DNA of 7,565 bases from Blautia sp. Its GTDB lineage: Bacteria; Bacillota; Clostridia; Lachnospirales; Lachnospiraceae. The first letter of the stretch is position 1. Every line of letters begins with the position of its first letter. Below the pieces are notes generated by a model. It saw only the letters and a list, made by a program, of their open reading frames with translations. It made no database searches and had not been told where the DNA came from. The stretch is taken from NCBI GenBank assembly GCA_017515945.1, contig JAFWDX010000169.1:1-7565 (forward strand), in the 5' to 3' direction. This document shows positions 1-4,167 of this stretch, one piece after another. Position numbers and translations under genes: made by a program.

Positions 1-582
1 CTCTCCGGCCAGCTCAGATTTGCCACACAGAAAAGGGTGCTGACAGAGGTGGCCCTGATCCGGTTGTGCAGACCCCAGATGGAGGTCGGGCTTGATTCCG
101 TACTGGACCGCCTGCGCGTGCTGGAGGAAAGAGTGGCAAACGGAGTTGTCGCCGCAGCGCCGCAGGCTGCCGAAACCGGTGCGGCACCGGTGCCTGCACC
201 TGCCGCAAAGCCCGCAGCCAGGAAGGCCGCGCCGGAGGACCTGCAGAAGATCGTTGCGGGCTGGAAGGCTGTCACAGGGCGGATCCGCAGCGGCGTGTTC
301 CGCAAATCCCTGGAAAGCGCCATCCCGAAATTCGGCGAAAACGAAGGAGCCGGCACACTGTTTGTGGTTTTCCGCGACTTTTTGGGAAAGAATTACACGG
401 AGGATCCCGTCTGGCGCGATGAGCTCAGGGAAGCGATCCGTCAGACCAGCGGCACGGATGTGGACGTCCGTTTTATGGTAGAGGGAGAACAGAGCCGGCC
501 GGATCTGGAAGTGATAGACGTGGATGAGAGGATTCACGAAATGATCCACTTTCCGGTGGAAACCGTGCCGGATGAAGAGTGA
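1..582 (+). CDS. dnaX: DNA polymerase III subunit gamma/tau, C-terminal part (partial)
   Basis: This is the 3' end of the clamp-loader gene. The frame is open from base 1, so the true start lies outside the window. The first codons read LSGQLRFATQKR followed by a VALIRLCRPQME segment, the typical helical collar-domain end of bacterial DnaX. Next comes an Ala/Pro/Lys linker (about window residues 52-77) and then a tau-like C-terminal domain of about 115 residues ending in an acidic tail. In the family, tau/gamma forms the ATP-driven clamp loader that places the beta sliding clamp on DNA, and the tau extension contacts polymerase and helicase. The genes that follow, ybaB and recR, form the classic dnaX-ybaB-recR neighbourhood of Firmicutes, which supports the call. 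The GTG at 37 is an internal Val codon, not a start. The N-terminal ATPase domains cannot be assessed here. Confidence 0.95.
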   Translation, partial: LSGQLRFATQKRVLTEVALIRLCRPQMEVGLDSVLDRLRVLEERVANGVVAAAPQAAETGAAPVPAPAAKPAARKAAPEDLQKIVAGWKAVTGRIRSGVFRKSLESAIPKFGENEGAGTLFVVFRDFLGKNYTEDPVWRDELREAIRQTSGTDVDVRFMVEGEQSRPDLEVIDVDERIHEMIHFPVETVPDEE

Positions 583-763
583 ACAGAACAGTTACAGTGA
601 AACGAGGGGACGGTCCCTGCGTTTCGACAAAAGGAGAAACATTTACTGCGAAAACGCAGGCGTGCCTTGGCAGATGCGAGAGAAAAACCGCACAGCCAGG
701 TCCGCACAGCAGGTACTTGCTGATGAACAGCTGCAGATGATTTATACTCGCGCGGCCATATAA
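572..763 (+). CDS. possible small ORF containing the IYC-AGVPWQ repeat peptide
   Basis: A 63-codon frame starts with an ATG 11 bases inside the end of dnaX and runs through the spacer. I do not recognise it as a known protein. Its middle reads IYCENAGVPWQMRE, nearly the same peptide as the two repeats in the small frame at 3776-3931. Four of the five base differences from the 3803 copy in the shared 42 bases fall at third codon positions of this frame, which mildly favours translation. Against it: there is no clear ribosome site, so translation would depend on coupling to dnaX. The first third is the REP-like hairpin read as protein. The same bases also form a conserved hairpin, so selection on RNA or DNA structure is an alternative. 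Treat as speculative. Confidence 0.2.
   Translation: MKSEQNSYSETRGRSLRFDKRRNIYCENAGVPWQMREKNRTARSAQQVLADEQLQMIYTRAAI
586..595 (-). repeat. dispersed 10-mer GTAACTGTTC (reverse orientation)
   Basis: GAACAGTTAC here is the reverse complement of the 10-mer seen at 3779, 3860 and 4133. It lies 3 bases after the dnaX stop and just before the GGGGACGG hairpin. Confidence 0.6.
599..625. repeat. REP-like hairpin, GGGGACGGTCCC type
   Basis: The arms GAAACG-A-GGGGA and TCCCT-GC-GTTTC pair around a CGG loop with a small internal loop. The GGGGACGG core matches the hairpin at 7231-7261. No T-run follows, so it is not a typical terminator. Elements with this core are, as I recall, dispersed in clostridial genomes and may be REP-type sequences. 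That link is from memory. Confidence 0.55.
641..682 (+). repeat. 42-base intergenic repeat module, copy 1
   Basis: This copy differs at 5 of 42 positions from the copy at 3803-3844. It contains the perfect inverted repeat CTGCG-AAAA-CGCAG, where the other copies have CTGCG-ACAC-CGCAG: the arms are unchanged and only the loop varies. A second short dyad (TGCCTTGGCA) follows. Unlike the later copies, it is not preceded by a forward GTAACTGTTC. The reverse 10-mer and a REP-like hairpin precede it instead. Confidence 0.8.
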
Positions 764-809
764 ATGGAAAATGTATCTGGCTTTCCGCGCGGTATATGCA
801 GAGGCTCTA

Positions 810-839
810 AATACGTGGAATCAAAGATTTCCACGTATT
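810..839 (+). promoter_or_regulatory. hairpin upstream of the ybaB ribosome site
   Basis: AATACGTGGAA (810-820) and TTCCACGTATT (829-839) pair perfectly over 11 bases with an 8-base loop. The hairpin ends 19 bases before AGGAGG (859-864). There is no T-run, so it is not an ordinary terminator. It could be an mRNA 5' structure, a processing site or a protein-binding dyad. An analogous hairpin beginning AATACG precedes the CvpA-family gene. Confidence 0.5.
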
Positions 840-871
840 AAGACCCTCTGGTATGATCAGGAGGATACAAT

Positions 872-1240
872 ATGGCAAAACGTTCCGGTTTTGGCGGGGG
901 CATGGGTATGCCCGGCAATATGAACAATCTTATGAAGCAGGCGCAGAAGATGCAGCGCCAGATGGAGGAGAGCCAGAAGGAGCTCGAGGAAAAGGAGTTT
1001 ACCGCTTCCTCCGGCGGCGGGGCCGTACAGGTGACCATCAATGGAAAGAGAGAGGTGACAGGCGTTACGCTTTCGCCTGAGGTCGTGGATCCCGATGACA
1101 TCGAGATGCTCCAGGATCTCGTGGTGGCCGCGGTAAATGAGGCGCTGCGCCAGGTAGAGGATGCATCGGCGAATGTCTACGGCAAACTGGCCGGTGGTCT
1201 GGGAGGCCTTGGCGGTCTGGGCGGAGGCCTTCCCTTCTGA
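872..1240 (+). CDS. ybaB: YbaB/EbfC family nucleoid-associated protein
   Basis: This gene encodes a 122-residue member of the YbaB/EbfC family, small dimeric DNA-binding proteins of the nucleoid often encoded between dnaX and recR. The N-terminus is Gly/Met-rich. A long charged helix follows (about residues 17-42, [20 protein letters not shown]), then the beta core with the family's [17 protein letters not shown] stretch (47-59), then [28 protein letters not shown] (65-92), and finally a Gly/Leu-rich tail ([12 protein letters not shown]) that is probably disordered. The length is typical to slightly long. The start at 872 is fixed by AGGAGG at 859-864 with 7-base spacing. Its stop overlaps the recR start (TGATG), so the two are surely cotranscribed and probably translationally coupled. 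A role alongside RecR in repair is inferred from conserved gene order only. Confidence 0.95.
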   Translation: MAKRSGFGGGMGMPGNMNNLMKQAQKMQRQMEESQKELEEKEFTASSGGGAVQVTINGKREVTGVTLSPEVVDPDDIEMLQDLVVAAVNEALRQVEDASANVYGKLAGGLGGLGGLGGGLPF

Positions 1241-1836
1241 TGGAATATTACAGCAGCCATATCAACCGCCTGATCGAACAGCTCTCCAGCCTGCCGGGGA
1301 TCGGTGCCAAATCAGCGCAGCGACTGGCCTTCCACATCCTGAATATGCCGGCGGATCAGGTGGAAAAGCTTACATCTTCCATCAGCGATGCCCGTAAGAA
1401 TGTGCGGTATTGTAAAAACTGCTATACGCTTACGGATCGTGAGATCTGCCCGATCTGCAGCAATGAAGAGCGGGATCACACCACGATCATGGTCGTTGAA
1501 AATACCCGGGATCTGGCGGCATATGAAAAGACGGGAAAGTATAACGGCGTATATCATGTGCTCCACGGAGCCATCTCTCCCATGCTCGGGATCGGCCCTG
1601 ATGATATCCGTCTCAAGGAGCTCATCGCCCGGCTGGCCGGCGATGTGAAAGAAGTGATCATTGCGACGAATTCCAGCCTCGAAGGAGAGACGACAGCCAT
1701 GTACCTGAGCAGGCTCATCAAGCCTACAGGGATCCGGGTCACGAGGATCGCCAGCGGTGTGCCGGTGGGCGGGGACCTGGAGTATATTGATGAAGTTACG
1801 CTGCTGAGGGCTCTTGAAGGCAGAGTGTCACTTTAA
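1240..1836 (+). CDS. recR: recombination mediator protein RecR
   Basis: RecR of 198 residues, the usual family length. With RecF and RecO it helps load RecA onto SSB-coated single-stranded DNA at gaps. All the expected parts are visible. The N-terminal helix-hairpin-helix region reads [18 protein letters not shown] (15-32). The four-Cys zinc finger uses C58, C61, C70 and C73. The Toprim domain begins at [14 protein letters not shown] (about 83-96) and includes [15 protein letters not shown] (142-156). The C-terminal segment [27 protein letters not shown] (169-195) is typical. The start overlaps the ybaB stop by one base. The likely ribosome site is GGAGG at 1223-1227, inside ybaB, with a longish 12-base spacing. 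No residues expected for function are missing. Confidence 0.97.
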   Translation: MEYYSSHINRLIEQLSSLPGIGAKSAQRLAFHILNMPADQVEKLTSSISDARKNVRYCKNCYTLTDREICPICSNEERDHTTIMVVENTRDLAAYEKTGKYNGVYHVLHGAISPMLGIGPDDIRLKELIARLAGDVKEVIIATNSSLEGETTAMYLSRLIKPTGIRVTRIASGVPVGGDLEYIDEVTLLRALEGRVSL

Positions 1837-1846
1837 TGCGAGTCGT

Positions 1847-1880
1847 GGGACAGGTTCCATGACGCGCAGGAACATGTCCC
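1847..1880. repeat. REP-like hairpin, GGGACAGGTTCC type
   Basis: GGGACAGGTTCC (1847-1858) pairs with GGAACATGTCCC (1869-1880) with one mismatch and a 10-base loop. It lies 10 bases after the recR stop. The core is shared with the hairpin at 7265-7306 (GGGGACAGGTCCC). It may cap the recR transcript, but no T-run follows directly. Confidence 0.6.
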
Positions 1881-1888
1881 TCGTGACG

Positions 1889-1898
1889 GAACAGTTAC
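1889..1898 (-). repeat. dispersed 10-mer GTAACTGTTC (reverse orientation)
   Basis: This is an exact GAACAGTTAC, 8 bases after the GGGACAGG hairpin and 8 bases before the -35 of the transketolase promoter. Confidence 0.6.
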
Positions 1899-1906
1899 AA
1901 AATTAC

Positions 1907-1934
1907 TTGCAGTCTGCCTCTTTTTTGTTATAAT
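1907..1934 (+). promoter_or_regulatory. sigma-A type promoter of the transketolase genes
   Basis: TATAAT at 1929-1934 is a perfect -10. TTGCAG at 1907-1912 is a partial -35 with a 16-base spacer that includes a T-run. Transcription should begin near 1941, giving a leader of about 65 bases. Confidence 0.75.
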
Positions 1935-1959
1935 GAAAGTATACTCGAAAACATTGAAC

Positions 1960-1980
1960 ATGTCTGCGAGACATTTTTTT
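1960..1980 (+). terminator. small terminator-like hairpin in the transketolase leader
   Basis: ATGTCT-GCG-AGACAT (1960-1974) is a 6-bp stem that runs directly into seven T's (1974-1980). It lies between the promoter and the ribosome site, so if active it would attenuate the tktN-tktC transcript. The stem is short and weak, and no antiterminator or known riboswitch is obvious upstream, so it may only be a leader structure. Confidence 0.4.
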
Positions 1981-2006
1981 AAGGAAACAACAAGGAGATT
2001 TTAAAA

Positions 2007-2846
2007 ATGGATAAGCTTGCACTCCAGAAAACAGCCAATGAGGTCCGCAAGGGCATCGTTACGGCAGTTCACGCGGCAAAAGCCGGCCATCCCGGCGGTT
2101 CTCTCTCCGCGGCAGATGTATTTACCTATCTCTATTTTGAGGAAATGAACATCGATCCCAAGGATCCGCACAAGCCGGACCGCGACCGTTTTGTCCTGTC
2201 CAAGGGATACACGGCTCCCGGACTGTATTCCGTGCTGGCAGAGAGAGGCTACTTCCCCAAGGAGGATCTGGTCACGCTTCGCCACCTCGGCTCTTATCTG
2301 CAGGGACATCCGGATCTGAAGCATATCCCCGGAGTGGATATGTCCAGCGGTTCCCTCGGACAGGGCATCTCCGCGGCTGTCGGTATGGCACTTTCCGCCA
2401 AGCTCAGCAATGACTCCTATCGTGTATATACGCTGCTGGGCGACGGTGAGATCCAGGAGGGTCAGGTCTGGGAGGCAGCCATGTTCGCAGGCGCGCGTCA
2501 TCTGGACAACCTGGTGGTCATCGTGGACAATAACGGCCTGCAGATCGACGGACCGGTCGCTGAGGTCTGCTCCCCGTATCCGATCGACAAAAAGTTTGAA
2601 GCCTTCAATTTCCACGTGATCAACGTGGCAGACGGCAATGACATGGATCAGCTCAAGGCCGCGTTCGACGAAGCACGCGAGGTCAAGGGCATGCCCACTG
2701 CCATCGTAATGAAGACACTCAAAGGCAAAGGCGTTTCCTTCATGGAGAACCAGGTTGGCTGGCACGGCAAGGCTCCCAATGATGAGCAGTACGCGCAGGC
2801 TATGGAAGATTTGGAGAAAGTAGGTGCAGCATTATGTCAGAAGTGA
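2007..2846 (+). CDS. transketolase, N-terminal (thiamine diphosphate-binding) subunit
   Basis: A 279-residue protein equivalent to the N-terminal third of full-length transketolase. It should join with the product of the next gene to move two-carbon units between sugar phosphates in the non-oxidative pentose phosphate pathway. The thiamine diphosphate signature begins at GDG (145-147) and ends at DNN (174-176). By alignment from memory with yeast transketolase, H28 (GHPGG), H101 (QGHPD) and H253 (WHGKAP) match active-site histidines 30, 103 and 263. The expected His in the SKGH motif (yeast His69) is Tyr68 here (SKGYTAPGLY, codon TAC at 2208-2210), which is unusual. The ribosome site AAGGAG (1992-1997) is 9 bases before the ATG. 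The gene overlaps the next by 13 bases. A single chain lacking the C half, as here, is the common clostridial arrangement, so it is not a truncation. Confidence 0.95.
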   Translation: MDKLALQKTANEVRKGIVTAVHAAKAGHPGGSLSAADVFTYLYFEEMNIDPKDPHKPDRDRFVLSKGYTAPGLYSVLAERGYFPKEDLVTLRHLGSYLQGHPDLKHIPGVDMSSGSLGQGISAAVGMALSAKLSNDSYRVYTLLGDGEIQEGQVWEAAMFAGARHLDNLVVIVDNNGLQIDGPVAEVCSPYPIDKKFEAFNFHVINVADGNDMDQLKAAFDEAREVKGMPTAIVMKTLKGKGVSFMENQVGWHGKAPNDEQYAQAMEDLEKVGAALCQK

Positions 2847-3772
2847 AAAAGATCGCGACAAGAGCCAGCTATGGCAATGCCCTCGTAGAGCTGGGGCAGA
2901 AACATGAGAATATGGTGGTGCTTGACGCCGATCTGGCTGCCGCCACTCAGACAGGCGTTTTTAAGAAAGCCTTCCCGGAGCGCCATATCGACTGCGGTAT
3001 CGCAGAATGCAACATGATGGGCATCGCCGCAGGTATCTCCACCACAGGCAAGGTTCCCTTTGCCAGCACATTTGCCATGTTTGCTGCCGGACGTGCCTAT
3101 GAGCAGGTCCGCAACTCCATCGGTTATCCGCATCTCAATGTCAAGATCGGCGCGACCCATGGCGGGATCTCCGTCGGTGAGGATGGCGCGACCCATCAGT
3201 GCAATGAGGACTTTGCCCTGATGCGTTCGATCCCGGGCATGGTTGTTGCATGCCCCTCTGACGATGTGGAAGCAAAAGCGCTTGTGGAAGCCGCTTATGA
3301 GCACGAAGGTCCGGTTTATATGCGCTTCAGCCGCCTTGCTGCTCCGGTCATCAATGACAATCCGGATTACAAATTTGAACTGGGCAAAGGCATCGTGCTC
3401 CGCGAGGGCAAAGATGTTGCGCTGATCGCCAATGGCCTGCTCGTCTCCGCTACCCTTGAGGCTGCCGAGATGCTTGCCGCTGACGGGATCGACGCAAAGG
3501 TGATCAACATCCACACCATCAAGCCGCTCGATGAGGAGCTTGTCATCGCCGCCGCAAAGGAGACGGGCAAGGTCGTCACCATCGAAGAGCATTCTGTGAT
3601 CGGCGGCCTCGGCGGCGCAGTCTGCGAGTGCCTTTCCGAGCACGCTCCCGTACCGGTCAAGAGGATCGGCATCCAGGACGTATTCGGCGAATCCGGTACA
3701 GCTGCGGCTCTGCTTGAGAAATATGGCCTTGATGCAAAGGGCATTTACGCACAGGTCAAAGCATTTGTCTGA
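2834..3772 (+). CDS. transketolase, C-terminal (pyrimidine-binding) subunit
   Basis: A 312-residue protein carrying the pyrimidine-binding and C-terminal domains of transketolase. Together with the preceding subunit it forms the enzyme. E58 in CGIAECNMMG corresponds to the catalytic Glu that activates the thiamine ring (yeast E418). D117 and H121 in GEDGATHQ, and R167 in RFSR, match substrate-binding positions D477, H481 and R528 of the yeast enzyme. The C-terminal domain (about 185-312) has the usual VALIANG start and IEEHSVIGGLGGAVCE segment (250-265). The start overlaps tktN by 13 bases and only a weak AGGTG site (2822-2826) precedes it, so translational coupling is likely and would balance the subunits. 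A related two-gene form exists for DXS-like and acetoin-type enzymes, but the motifs favour transketolase. Confidence 0.95.
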   Translation: MSEVKKIATRASYGNALVELGQKHENMVVLDADLAAATQTGVFKKAFPERHIDCGIAECNMMGIAAGISTTGKVPFASTFAMFAAGRAYEQVRNSIGYPHLNVKIGATHGGISVGEDGATHQCNEDFALMRSIPGMVVACPSDDVEAKALVEAAYEHEGPVYMRFSRLAAPVINDNPDYKFELGKGIVLREGKDVALIANGLLVSATLEAAEMLAADGIDAKVINIHTIKPLDEELVIAAAKETGKVVTIEEHSVIGGLGGAVCECLSEHAPVPVKRIGIQDVFGESGTAAALLEKYGLDAKGIYAQVKAFV

Positions 3773-3775
3773 TGT

Positions 3776-3931
3776 ATGGTAACTGTTCAGTCAGTTCCCC
3801 ACATTTACTGCGACACCGCAGGCGTGCCTTGGCAGATACGTGAAATGAAAGATGACTTTGTAACTGTTCAGTCAGCACCTCGTATTTACTGCGACACCGC
3901 AGGCGTGCCTTGGCAGGTGCGTGAAAATTAA
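3776..3931 (+). CDS. possible 51-residue small protein made of two 27-residue repeats
   Basis: An open frame starts with ATG 3 bases after the tktC stop and ends at TAA 3929-3931. It is two in-frame copies of one unit: VTVQSVPHIYCDTAGVPWQ then IRE, and VTVQSAPRIYCDTAGVPWQ then VRE. The tandem period is 81 bases, exactly 27 codons. Between the units the seven base differences fall at codon positions 1/2/3 as 1/2/4, and the replacements are mostly mild (V/A, H/R, I/V). Each unit has one Cys and one Trp. I know no family for it. There is no Shine-Dalgarno, so it would depend on coupling to tktC. The alternative is a DNA or RNA repeat that happens to lack stops. The similar peptide after dnaX keeps the question open. 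Confidence 0.3.
   Translation: MVTVQSVPHIYCDTAGVPWQIREMKDDFVTVQSAPRIYCDTAGVPWQVREN
3779..3845 (+). repeat. 81-base tandem unit A (GTAACTGTTCAGTCAG plus 42-base module, copy 2)
   Basis: The unit starts with GTAACTGTTCAGTCAG (3779-3794) and continues with the module at 3803-3844, with its CTGCG-ACAC-CGCAG hairpin and TGCCTTGGCA dyad. It repeats exactly 81 bases later. The 14 bases between this unit and the next are not conserved. Confidence 0.9.
3860..3926 (+). repeat. 81-base tandem unit B (copy 3 of the module)
   Basis: This is the second unit: GTAACTGTTCAGTCAG at 3860-3875 and the module at 3884-3925. From ATTTACTG to TTGGCAG it is identical to unit A. Differences lie just before the module and in its tail. 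Confidence 0.9.
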
Positions 3932-3944
3932 GTCGAATAGCCAG

Positions 3945-3984
3945 GGCCAGGCTCACTTTCATTGCAACGAAAGGAGCCTGTGCC
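3945..3984. repeat. long bulged hairpin
   Basis: GGC-CAGGCTC-A-CTTTC pairs with GAAAG-GAGCCTG-T-GCC: 15 base pairs with one bulged base on each side and an 8-base loop. It could end the tkt transcript, but no T-run follows. It could also be part of a further dispersed element. Confidence 0.5.
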
Positions 3985-4034
3985 TCCCAATGGACGCCTT
4001 CGGTGTGGCCTCATAACTGTGAAGGAGCTTGTAA

Positions 4035-4063
4035 CTGAACAATTACTGACTTTTTAGTATAAT
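4035..4063 (+). promoter_or_regulatory. promoter of the DUF5711-like gene
   Basis: TATAAT at 4058-4063 is a perfect -10. The -35 is weak (CTGAAC at 4035-4040, 17-base spacing) and lies inside GTAACTGAAC, a close relative of the dispersed 10-mer. The start would be near 4070. Confidence 0.65.
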
Positions 4064-4074
4064 AAGAACAACTT

Positions 4075-4132
4075 CCCGGGCGCGGAAGCTCCGGAGTCCT
4101 GATTCAGACTCTTTCCGCTGCCCGGGATTTTC
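4075..4132 (+). promoter_or_regulatory. strong 5' leader hairpin, terminator-like
   Basis: CCCGGGC-GCGGAA (4075-4087) pairs with TTCCGC-T-GCCCGGG (4113-4126), 13 base pairs with one bulge. An inner GAGTC/GACTC stem (4094-4098, 4107-4111) extends it. ATTTTC follows. It starts only a few bases after the predicted transcription start, so it could be an attenuator or a cap that protects the mRNA 5' end. The T-run is short, so full termination is doubtful. Confidence 0.5.
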
Positions 4133-4142
4133 GTAACTGTTC
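4133..4142 (+). repeat. dispersed 10-mer GTAACTGTTC
   Basis: An exact forward copy, directly after the leader hairpin and 25 bases before the ATG of the next gene. Confidence 0.6.
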
Positions 4143-4167
4143 GACTGCAGGATGATTGAGGAAGGTT

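Larger units (their letters stand above)
583..871. other. dnaX-ybaB spacer
   Basis: This 289-base spacer holds the reverse 10-mer, the GGGGACGG hairpin, repeat copy 1, a second dyad (CGCGCGG at 749-755 with CCGCGCG at 785-791) and the hairpin just before ybaB. A possible promoter (TTGCTG at 717-722, TATACT at 743-748) has a 20-base spacer, too long to call with confidence. I see no tRNA or SRP RNA. Confidence 0.6.
3773..4167. other. tktC-DUF5711 spacer
   Basis: This spacer of 395 bases has no conventional gene. It holds, in order, two 81-base tandem units forming a small open frame, a long bulged hairpin (3945-3984), an unassigned stretch (about 3985-4030) with a small ACGCC-TTC-GGTGT hairpin, a promoter, a strong leader hairpin and one more GTAACTGTTC 10-mer. 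Confidence 0.7.

Noticed and set aside
717..748. Promoter TTGCTG/TATACT upstream of ybaB
   Set aside because: The spacer is 20 bases and the -35 is poor, so I leave it as a possibility within the spacer entry.
2001..2765. Long open frame on the - strand over tktN (254 codons)
   Set aside because: It mirrors a clear transketolase gene. GC-rich codon use keeps the antisense frame open and its protein resembles nothing I know.
2837..3643. Long open frame on the - strand over tktC (268 codons)
   Set aside because: It is the antisense shadow of the C-terminal transketolase subunit.
3779..3940. CRISPR-like direct repeats
   Set aside because: There are only two units, the repeated part is longer than typical CRISPR repeats, the intervening 14 bases are too short for a spacer, and there are no cas genes.
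3756..3962. 68-codon - strand frame with an internal repeat over the 81-base units
   Set aside because: Its repetition only reflects the DNA repeat. The substitution pattern fits the + frame better, since differences fall mostly at + third positions.
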